64,000 nucleotides of DNA from JAAYDY01 sp964500225. GTDB taxonomy: Bacteria > Planctomycetota > Phycisphaerae > FEN-1346 > JAACEH01. This document shows positions 57,925 through 64,000 of this stretch, one piece after another. The position numbers and the translations under genes were made by a program. The notes beneath the pieces were generated by a model, which did no database searches, was not told where the DNA came from, and saw only the letters and a program-made list of their open reading frames with translations. Position 1 is the stretch's first letter; the number at the start of each line of letters is the position of its first letter. The stretch spans positions 1 to 64,000 of the forward strand of contig CAZCOA010000006.1 of assembly GCA_964500225.1 (NCBI GenBank). The letters run 5' to 3'.

Positions 57925-59004
57925 TTACACCTCCGCTGCAAACACCACGGCGTCTTCCGGGCGGAACGAGGCCCAGACGGCGTCACCAGGACGCACTGCC
58001 CGCGACGCCTGCGGCACATGCAACGCCTTGACCTCCGGGCCGCCGGTCACCGCGACCACCACCTGTTCCAGTTCGCCCAGGAAGGTCACCTCGGTCACCG
58101 TGGCCGCCATGGCGTTCGTCGGGCGAATCACGTTCGACGGCGCCACCGCCACCGCCTCGGGCCGCACAAGCACCTCGCACGCCTGGTCGGCCGTCAGGCC
58201 GTCGGCATCGCGCACCTTCAGCGACGCGAACGGGCAGACAATCTCGACAGCTCCGCCGGCCGCCGCGCCTACGCGGCCCGGCAGCACATTCGTCTCGCCC
58301 AGGAACTCGGCCGCAAACCGCGACCCTGGGCGATGGTACAGTTCGCGCGGCGGTCCCACCTGCTCCACGCGACCATCGCGCATCAGCGCCACGCGGTCGG
58401 CCAGACTCAGCGCTTCTTTCTGGTCGTGGGTGACGTAGAGAATGGTCAACCCGGTCTCCCGATGCACACGGCGGATTTCGCTCCGCATTTCCAGCCGGAG
58501 CTTGGCGTCGAGGTTCGATAGAGGTTCGTCCAGGAGCAGGCACTCCGGCTCCACCGCCAGCGCCCGCGCCAGGGCCACGCGCTGCTGCTGCCCGCCGGAA
58601 AGCTGGTTCGGCTTGCGCTCGGCCAGGTGCGCCATCTGCACCGTCTCCAGGGCCGCGACGGCCCGCCGGCGACGCTCGCTACGGCCCAGGCCGCGAATCT
58701 CCAGCCCAAACGCCACGTTCTCCAGCACCGTCATGTGCGGCCAGAGGGCATAGTTCTGGAATACCATCGCCGTGTTCCGCCGATGCGGCGGCACGTCGGT
58801 GATGCGGCGGTCCCCCAGGAAGATGTCGCCCGAGTCGATGTCGGCCAGGCCGGCCACGGCGCGCAGCAGCGTGGTCTTGCCGCAGCCGCTCGGACCGAGC
58901 AGGAAAAAGAGCTCGCCCGCCTCGGCCTCCAGCGACACATGGTCCACGGCGCACGTACGACCGAACGTCTTGACCACATCCACGATACGAATCGGCACGC
59001 TCAT
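57925..59004 (-). CDS. ABC transporter ATP-binding protein (FbpC/PotA-like)
   Basis: 359 residues from ATG 59004. Walker A GPSGCGKTT (about 36-44), Q-loop FQNYALWPHMTV, signature LSGGQQQRVALA, Walker B LLLDEPLSNLD and switch His in THD. The C-terminal 110 residues are a TOBE-type domain. It powers the fused permease. Gene order is ATPase, binding protein, permease, all minus, with gaps of 3 and -4 bases, transcribed from a promoter at 59041-59069. Confidence 0.94.
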   Translation of the reverse strand: MSVPIRIVDVVKTFGRTCAVDHVSLEAEAGELFFLLGPSGCGKTTLLRAVAGLADIDSGDIFLGDRRITDVPPHRRNTAMVFQNYALWPHMTVLENVAFGLEIRGLGRSERRRRAVAALETVQMAHLAERKPNQLSGGQQQRVALARALAVEPECLLLDEPLSNLDAKLRLEMRSEIRRVHRETGLTILYVTHDQKEALSLADRVALMRDGRVEQVGPPRELYHRPGSRFAAEFLGETNVLPGRVGAAAGGAVEIVCPFASLKVRDADGLTADQACEVLVRPEAVAVAPSNVIRPTNAMAATVTEVTFLGELEQVVVAVTGGPEVKALHVPQASRAVRPGDAVWASFRPEDAVVFAAEV

Positions 59005-59040
59005 GGCAGTGCGTCTCCCGGCACAGACTGTTGGCGCCTT

Positions 59041-59069
59041 GTGATACCCGCCTGCGGGCCAAAATGCAA
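59041..59069 (-). promoter_or_regulatory. Promoter TTGCAT-N17-TATCAC for the ABC transporter operon
   Basis: Minus-strand -35 at 59069-59064 and -10 at 59046-59041. Start near 59034 gives a 30-base leader. Confidence 0.5.
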
Positions 59070-59090
59070 TCGCCAAGGCGGCGAAAATGC

Positions 59091-59119
59091 TTGGCCGCCG
59101 ACCCCGGCGAGGCTATGAT
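59091..59119 (+). promoter_or_regulatory. Promoter TTGGCC-N17-TATGAT for the gene at 59224
   Basis: -35 at 59091-59096 and -10 at 59114-59119. Start near 59126, leader about 98 bases. It diverges from the ABC promoter 22 bases away. Confidence 0.5.
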
Positions 59120-59223
59120 TCCTGCGGCCGTGCGAGCCAGCCGCGCACCCCGACACGCGTTCTCGACCACTGCTCAACCTCCTGCTGCCGCGCGGCACGG
59201 TTTCCGGCGGCTATGGCGACGCC

Positions 59224-60399
59224 ATGAACCTGACACTGCCCGACAATTTGCCTCGCCCGACCGAGCTGCTGCTCTACCGCTACCGGCTGCCCCTGCGGCA
59301 GAGGTTCGAGCACGCCACCGCCTCGCGCGACGTGAACGAAGGGATTCTGGTCCGCCTGCGTCTGGCCGACGGCAGTGAAGGGCTCGGCGAGGGCCTCCCG
59401 CGACCGTACGTCACGGGCGAAACCATCGGCTCGGCCGTGGACATCATTCGTCACGAGTACGCCGCGCGGCTGGCCGGCCCGTCGCCGCTGGCCGCCGGGC
59501 CCGTCGAGGGCAGCGCCATGGGCGTCTGGCACAATGCGGCCTGGTGCGCCTGCGAACTGGCGTATCTGGACGCCTGCGCCCGCTCGGTCCGCCAGCCTCT
59601 GGCAGAGTTCCTCGGCCGGGCGCTCGGCCGTCCCGTCCAGCGGCGGATCGCCCCGCGCGTCGCCGGCGTCATCGGCAGCAGCGGCCCCGAGCACGTGGCA
59701 TCGCAGATCTTTCGTATGCGACTGTTCGGCCTCCGCGATTTCAAGCTCAAAATCGGCCTGGACAACGACCGCGCCCTGCTCCGCGCCGCCTATCGCCGTC
59801 TCAAGCCGCTTCTGGCCCGAGGCACGGTTACTCTCCGCGTCGATGTCAACGGCGTCTGGTCCCTCGACCAGGCCCTCAAGGCCGCCGCCTGGCTGAAAAA
59901 CTTCAAGGTGGCCGCCCTGGAGCAACCGTTGCGCCGTGGCGACGAGGCCGACCTGCCCCTGCTGCGGCAGCAGGCGCAGGTACCTCTGATGCTCGACGAG
60001 TCGCTGATCGACCTGGCCGGCGCCCGGCGACTGGCTGCCACCGGGGCTGCCGACTATTGGAACATCCGCATCACCAAAAACGGCGGCCTTCTCCAATCGC
60101 TCCAATTGGCCGACCTGGCCGCCGAGCACCGCATCGGCCTCATGCTCGGCGCTCTGGTCGGCGAAAGTGGGATTCTCTCGGCCGCCGCCAGGGTTTTTCT
60201 CCAATTGGCGCCGCCCGTGCGGTTTCTCGAAAACAGTTACGGTTCTTTTCTGCTCAAGCGAGATCTCGTCCTCCAGCGGACACGGTTCGGCTATGGCGGC
60301 CGGATTCGGCCCCTGGCAGGCCACGGACTCGGCGTCGAGTTGAACGCCTCCGCCCTGGCGGACCTGACCGAGCTCGTGGCACGGATCCCCCTCACCTGA
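59224..60399 (+). CDS. Enolase-superfamily enzyme (muconate cycloisomerase/dipeptide epimerase group)
   Basis: 391 residues. Superfamily catalytic set: RDFKLKIG (KxK, about 175-183), RVDVNGVWSL (Asp), LEQPLRRGDEADL (Glu), LMLDESLID (Asp-Glu) and the second-base Lys in NIRITKNGG. The KxK plus late Lys arrangement marks the MLE/dipeptide-epimerase/o-succinylbenzoate-synthase subgroup. A capping domain lies at the N-terminus. Without men or peptidoglycan-recycling genes next to it I cannot choose a substrate. The following AAC(3)-like gene starts 4 bases after its stop. Confidence 0.85.
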   Translation: MNLTLPDNLPRPTELLLYRYRLPLRQRFEHATASRDVNEGILVRLRLADGSEGLGEGLPRPYVTGETIGSAVDIIRHEYAARLAGPSPLAAGPVEGSAMGVWHNAAWCACELAYLDACARSVRQPLAEFLGRALGRPVQRRIAPRVAGVIGSSGPEHVASQIFRMRLFGLRDFKLKIGLDNDRALLRAAYRRLKPLLARGTVTLRVDVNGVWSLDQALKAAAWLKNFKVAALEQPLRRGDEADLPLLRQQAQVPLMLDESLIDLAGARRLAATGAADYWNIRITKNGGLLQSLQLADLAAEHRIGLMLGALVGESGILSAAARVFLQLAPPVRFLENSYGSFLLKRDLVLQRTRFGYGGRIRPLAGHGLGVELNASALADLTELVARIPLT

Positions 60400-60403
60400 C
60401 CTC

Positions 60404-61192
60404 GTGGAGGCGCTCACGGACGTCACGCGAACGATGATTGCCGACGGACTGCGGCAGTTGGGCGTGCGGCCCGGCGACATCCTGCTGCTGCACAGTTCCC
60501 TGAAAAGCCTCGGCCACGTCGAGGGCGGCCCGCAGACGCTCATCGCAGCGCTTCAGGACGTCCTGACGCCCGACGGCACCCTGGTCATGCCCACGCTCAC
60601 CTGGGACACCGTCCACGCGAAGCAACCGCGGTTCGACGTCCGCACGTCACCCAGCCGCGTCGGTCTGGTGACCGAGACGTTCCGCACGATGCCGGGCGTG
60701 CGGCGGTCGCTCCATCCGACGCATTCGCTGGCCGCCTGGGGACGACTGCGCGACGCACTGCTCGAAGGGCACGAGAAGTGTATGTCCCCCGGTCCCCTCG
60801 GGTCGCCCTACCACCGCATCGTGGAGCGCGGCGGGCGTATCCTTTTTCTGGGCTGCCGCCTGTCGTCGAACACCATGATGCACTGCGTCGAGGAATGGGC
60901 CCCCGTGCCCGACAGTCTGACCGCCGACACCGAGCCCCTGGAGGTGGTGGACTACGACGGCCGCGTGATCCCCTCGCCGCAGCATCGCCACGCCGGGGCC
61001 CGGTCGCGGCACTATGCCAAGATGGCCCCACTGTTCGAGGCCTGGGGCTGCATGGTGAGCGGCCGCGTGGCCGAAGCCGATTGCCGCCTGGTCGATAGCG
61101 CGATCATGACGGAACGGACCCTGCGACTGCTGCGCCAGTGGGACCGCGACCTCTTCACGCACGACCGCCTGCCGCCGCCGCAACAGTGGTGA
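60404..61192 (+). CDS. AAC(3)-family acetyltransferase (antibiotic_NAT fold)
   Basis: 262 residues, GTG start close to the previous stop. The fold is recognised by LRQLGVRPGDILLLHSSLKSLG, MPTLTWDT, GVRRSLHPTHSLAAWG (catalytic-type His), GSPYHRIVERGGRILFLG and a C-terminal CRLVDS. Although the family is named for aminoglycoside 3-N-acetyltransferases, most bacterial members act on other amines or peptides. Pairing with an enolase-superfamily enzyme suggests metabolism rather than resistance. Confidence 0.85.
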   Translation: MEALTDVTRTMIADGLRQLGVRPGDILLLHSSLKSLGHVEGGPQTLIAALQDVLTPDGTLVMPTLTWDTVHAKQPRFDVRTSPSRVGLVTETFRTMPGVRRSLHPTHSLAAWGRLRDALLEGHEKCMSPGPLGSPYHRIVERGGRILFLGCRLSSNTMMHCVEEWAPVPDSLTADTEPLEVVDYDGRVIPSPQHRHAGARSRHYAKMAPLFEAWGCMVSGRVAEADCRLVDSAIMTERTLRLLRQWDRDLFTHDRLPPPQQW

Positions 61193-61301
61193 GTCCGGCA
61201 GCCCCGCGCGGAACGCGGCGCGCCCCGGCATCCCCCACTCGACGCCCTCGGACGGATCGCAGACGCCCCACGTTCACCGGCCGTCCCTGCACTCGGCCCG
61301 G

Positions 61302-61685
61302 CTACCCCAGCCGCCGCAGGCGCCAGAGATCCTTGCCTTCGTGGGGAATACGCTGGAGGTGAAACAGGCCGCGCAGACGACGGCCCTCGAGACGGAAGGC
61401 GGCTTCGTTGACGGCGTCCAGGGGCGCCTCGGGAAGGTCGGTCCACTGGTAGGCGCCCTGGTCGTAGATGGCCACGCGGCCCCGGCCGCCGCCGATGTCG
61501 CCTTCGATCTGGAGATACTCGATCCGATGATCGGACAATTGCTGCGCAACCATCGGCAGGTTTTCGGCGATATCCGGCGGCTGCGGCAGCGACCACGTGC
61601 GCAGCACCGAGCCGACTTCGAGCATCAGGTCCCAGTGCTCGTCACCGTCGTCGAACACATGATGCTGGACGACGAATCGCGCCAT
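61302..61685 (-). CDS. LigD 3'-phosphoesterase-domain protein
   Basis: 127 residues, the size of a free-standing LigD N-terminal domain. ARFVVQHHVFDDGDEHWDLMLEVG holds the HxxxxxxHWDL metal-binding core (His, His, Asp), and HRIEYLQIEGDIGGGRGRVAIYDQG is the second half. This domain removes 3'-phosphates in non-homologous end joining in the full LigD, and occurs alone in many bacteria and archaea. No ku or ligD is near. The ATG at 61685 shares its A with the phosphorylase stop (TGATG), so translation is coupled. Confidence 0.87.
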   Translation of the reverse strand: MARFVVQHHVFDDGDEHWDLMLEVGSVLRTWSLPQPPDIAENLPMVAQQLSDHRIEYLQIEGDIGGGRGRVAIYDQGAYQWTDLPEAPLDAVNEAAFRLEGRRLRGLFHLQRIPHEGKDLWRLRRLG

Positions 61686-64000
61686 CACTGAGCCCAGACG
61701 ACCAGGCCTGTGTCCCACGAACAGAGCACGTCCTCGTGGTTGGCTAGAACGCGGACCATGAAGCCCTGCTGACCGCTGTTGCGGAACTGGACGGTGCCGG
61801 AGAAGGTCTGGCGGCCGTCCTGCATGTCGCCCTCGCTCTGGAGGAAGAGCACCTTGCTGCGGATGAGCTGTCCTTTGCCATCCAGCGGGCCATAGACCGC
61901 CTCGACGCGAACGTCGGCGGGAGTCAGCGCGCCCAGATGCACGCGGGCCCGGACGCTGAGGCTCTCGCCGACGGCGATTTCGGCGCCGGCGGTGGTTTCG
62001 ACCGATTCGATGCGGACGTTATGCCACTGGCTGCGCAGCCGGTTCAGCCAATCCACCAAGCCCTTGGCCCGGCTGAGGTCGTCGGCCGCCAGACGCGTGT
62101 ACTGCTCGTAGGCCGGGAAGTAGAACAGGCCGGCATATTCCTGAACCATGCGGCTGGTGGAGAAGACCGGTCCGGTGGTCTGCACGGCCGACTTCATCCG
62201 CCGCACCCACTCGCGCGGGACGCGGTCCGGGCCGCGGTCGTAGAACGTCGGGATGATCTCCTTCTCCAGGAGTTCGTAGATGGCGTTGCTCTCGACCTCG
62301 TCCTGCTCGTCGCGGGTCGGGTAGGTCTCGCCGCTGCCGATGTTCCAGCCGTTGGTCTTCTGGTAGCCCTCGACCCACCATCCGTCGGGGATGCTGAGGT
62401 TCAAGGCGCCGTTGGCCGCAGCCTTCATGCCGCTGGTGCCGCTGGCTTCCATGGGGCGCAGGGGCGTGTTGAGCCAGATGTCGGCGCCCTGGAGCATGTA
62501 CCGCGCGACGTTCATGTCGTAGTCTTCAATGAACACGATGCGGTCGCGGAACTCCGCCCGGCGGCACTGGTGAATGATCTCGCGGATCAGTTCCTTGCCG
62601 CCGCCGTCGCGTGGATGGGCCTTGCCGGCGAAGATGATCTGCATGGGCCGCTTCGGGTCGCTCAGCAACTGGGCCAGCCGCGCAGGGTTGCGGAACAGCA
62701 GCGTCCCGCGCTTGTAGGTGGCGAACCGCCGCGCAAAGCAGATCGTGAGAATGCCCGGGTCCAGCGTCTCATCGGCGGCGGCGATTTCGCGGCTACTGGC
62801 GCCGCGGCGTTCGCGTTGCTCGCGCAGCCGGCGGCGGGCAAACGCCACCAAGCGCTCGCGGCGGCGCTCGTGGGCACGCCACAACTCCGTGTCGGGAATG
62901 GTCGACACGCGGTTCCAGATGTCCATCCGGGCCGGGCTCAGAATCCACCGCGGTCCCAGGTATCGGTCGTAGAGCGTCGCCAGGTCGTTGGAGATCCAGC
63001 TTCGCGTGTGAACGCCGTTGGTGATGCTCGTGATGGGCACTTCGGCCACGGGCACCTGCGGCCAGACGCGCTTCCACATGTCGCGCGACACCTCGCCGTG
63101 CAGCTTGCTGACGCCGTTGCGGTGCGTCGAGAGCTTCAACGCCAGCACCGTCATGCAGAACGTCTCGCGCGGGTTGCCGGGGTCCTGGCGGCCCAGGGCG
63201 AGAAACCCGTCGCGCCCGATGCCCAGCTTGTGGTAGTAGTGCCCCATGTACTTGTCGATCAGTTCGAGGTCGAACACGTCGTTGCCCGCGGGCACGGGCG
63301 TGTGCGTCGTGAAGCAGCCCCCGGCCCGGACCACCTGCAGTGCCACGTCGAAGGACACCTGCTTATCGACCATCGTCTGGTAAAGGCGCTCGATGCCGGC
63401 GAAGGCGGCGTGCCCCTCGTTCATGTGAACGACGCTCGGCGCCTTGCCCAACGCGCGCAGGGCCCGGTAGCCCCCGATCCCCAGCACCATCTCCTGGCGG
63501 ATGCGGTTCTCGCTGTCGCCGCCGTAGAGCTGCGCGGTAATGGACCGATGTTCCGGTGCGTTGTCGGGGTGGTTCGTGTCGAGCATATAGAGCGGTATGC
63601 GGCCGACGTCGATCCGCCATACGTTGCACTTGACCAGCGCGTTGGGGAAATCCACCTCGACGACCAACGGCGACCCGTCGGGGCGGGTCTCGCGGCGAAC
63701 AGGCATATTGTAGAAATCGTTTTCGGGGTAAAACTCCTGCTGCCACCCGTCGGCGTTCAGGTACTGTCGGAAATAGCCCTCACGATAGAGCAGGCCCACG
63801 CCGACCAGCGGCAGCCCAAGGTCGCTGGCGGCCTTCATATGGTCGCCCGAGAGGACCCCGAGGCCGCCCGAATAAATGGGCAGACATTCGGTCAGCCCGT
63901 ACTCGGCCGAGAAGTAGGCGAACGTCTGGCCTTCGACCTCGCGGTGACTGAAACGGTGGCTGGATTCCATGTAGTCGCGGAACCGCTGCCAAGCCCGTTC
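61685..64000 (-). CDS. glgP: Alpha-glucan (glycogen) phosphorylase, 5' end beyond the window
   Basis: Releases glucose-1-phosphate from glycogen. The reading frame runs off the right end; 772 codons are visible and the frame stays open through ERAWQRFRDY at the edge, so the start is outside. FAYFSAEYGLTECLPIYSGGLGVLSGDH, the glucan-binding region and the PLP Lys in EASGTSGMKAAANGALN place it in the shorter DUF3417-bearing phosphorylase type, not the MalP/PYG type. C-terminal beta domain (about 640-760) is an extension of that type. The next gene overlaps by one base. Confidence 0.95.
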   Translation of the reverse strand, partial: ERAWQRFRDYMESSHRFSHREVEGQTFAYFSAEYGLTECLPIYSGGLGVLSGDHMKAASDLGLPLVGVGLLYREGYFRQYLNADGWQQEFYPENDFYNMPVRRETRPDGSPLVVEVDFPNALVKCNVWRIDVGRIPLYMLDTNHPDNAPEHRSITAQLYGGDSENRIRQEMVLGIGGYRALRALGKAPSVVHMNEGHAAFAGIERLYQTMVDKQVSFDVALQVVRAGGCFTTHTPVPAGNDVFDLELIDKYMGHYYHKLGIGRDGFLALGRQDPGNPRETFCMTVLALKLSTHRNGVSKLHGEVSRDMWKRVWPQVPVAEVPITSITNGVHTRSWISNDLATLYDRYLGPRWILSPARMDIWNRVSTIPDTELWRAHERRRERLVAFARRRLREQRERRGASSREIAAADETLDPGILTICFARRFATYKRGTLLFRNPARLAQLLSDPKRPMQIIFAGKAHPRDGGGKELIREIIHQCRRAEFRDRIVFIEDYDMNVARYMLQGADIWLNTPLRPMEASGTSGMKAAANGALNLSIPDGWWVEGYQKTNGWNIGSGETYPTRDEQDEVESNAIYELLEKEIIPTFYDRGPDRVPREWVRRMKSAVQTTGPVFSTSRMVQEYAGLFYFPAYEQYTRLAADDLSRAKGLVDWLNRLRSQWHNVRIESVETTAGAEIAVGESLSVRARVHLGALTPADVRVEAVYGPLDGKGQLIRSKVLFLQSEGDMQDGRQTFSGTVQFRNSGQQGFMVRVLANHEDVLCSWDTGLVVWAQ

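Noticed and set aside
60404..61192. Aminoglycoside resistance gene
   Set aside because: The AAC(3) fold is broad; there is no mobile element or resistance neighbourhood, and the gene is paired with a metabolic enzyme.
1..64000. tRNA, rRNA, CRISPR arrays, insertion sequences and prophage
   Set aside because: Looked for T-loop consensus, 16S/23S conserved segments, regularly spaced repeats, transposase motifs and phage genes; none was convincing by eye.

Overview
The window is a contiguous, GC-rich, densely coded bacterial chromosome segment. Several traits point to Planctomycetota, probably a Phycisphaerae-like lineage: a PEP-CTERM-type secreted protein, dockerin-like calcium repeats on proteins with no cohesin nearby, two CxPxR sulfatases plus a sialate-O-acetylesterase-like enzyme, a secreted PQQ-type beta-propeller starting WPQFRG, and many small secreted proteins without recognisable families. 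A complete four-subunit 2-oxoacid:ferredoxin oxidoreductase suggests anaerobic or microaerophilic carbon metabolism. The lineage is inferred from gene content; no rRNA or tRNA gene was found.

Layout: 1-1102 (-) secreted Gly-rich protein whose PEP-CTERM anchor lies behind an in-frame amber codon. 1118-2435 holds nothing recognised apart from a promoter and a leader hairpin. 2849-8751 (+) carries a large, Alu-domain-bearing SRP RNA, then dnaX with a strong frameshift site, recR, rpoN and a membrane/zinc-finger protein. 8850-14117 (+) has a glycosyltransferase, mnmE, a beta-propeller protein, tpx and an AsmA-like gene broken by a stop. 14222-15447 (-) arsC and a dockerin protein. 15631-17012 (+) a response regulator fused to an ATPase domain, and sixA. 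17140-23595 (-) is an ispA-dxs-nadK-korDABC gene run. 23813-27354 (+) a FemAB/GNAT-like protein, a GT39 membrane glycosyltransferase and a coiled-coil protein. 27386-38178 is mixed: TolB-like lipoprotein, secreted protease-dockerin, endonuclease IV, SASA esterase, sulfatase, SanA-like protein, two tandem STAS proteins and an EF-hand protein. 38793-44052 (+) citrate synthase, then argB-argD-argF-rph. 44076-53700 (-) an ArnT-like glycosyltransferase and an unusual four-gene run: sulfatase, nucleotidyltransferase-sugar kinase fusion, C45-like protein and glycerol-1-phosphate dehydrogenase. 54148-64000 has a free-standing CBM48 protein, an iron-type ABC transporter (-), an enolase-superfamily enzyme and an AAC(3)-fold enzyme (+), and glycogen phosphorylase (cut by the window end) overlapping a LigD phosphoesterase-domain protein by one base.

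Clearest signals beyond ordinary genes: (i) the large SRP RNA directly ahead of dnaX; (ii) an A10 run in dnaX containing the E. coli-type A-AAA-AAG heptamer followed at once by a -1 frame stop; (iii) two genes whose conserved reading continues in frame past a stop codon (TAG near 65, TAA at 13467); (iv) two promoters placed so close to their start codons that the mRNAs should be leaderless (15631 and 45755); (v) the 46109-53700 sugar/lipid gene run. About fifteen sigma70-type promoters fit a TTGxxx-N16-18-TAxxxT pattern by eye; none has been tested.
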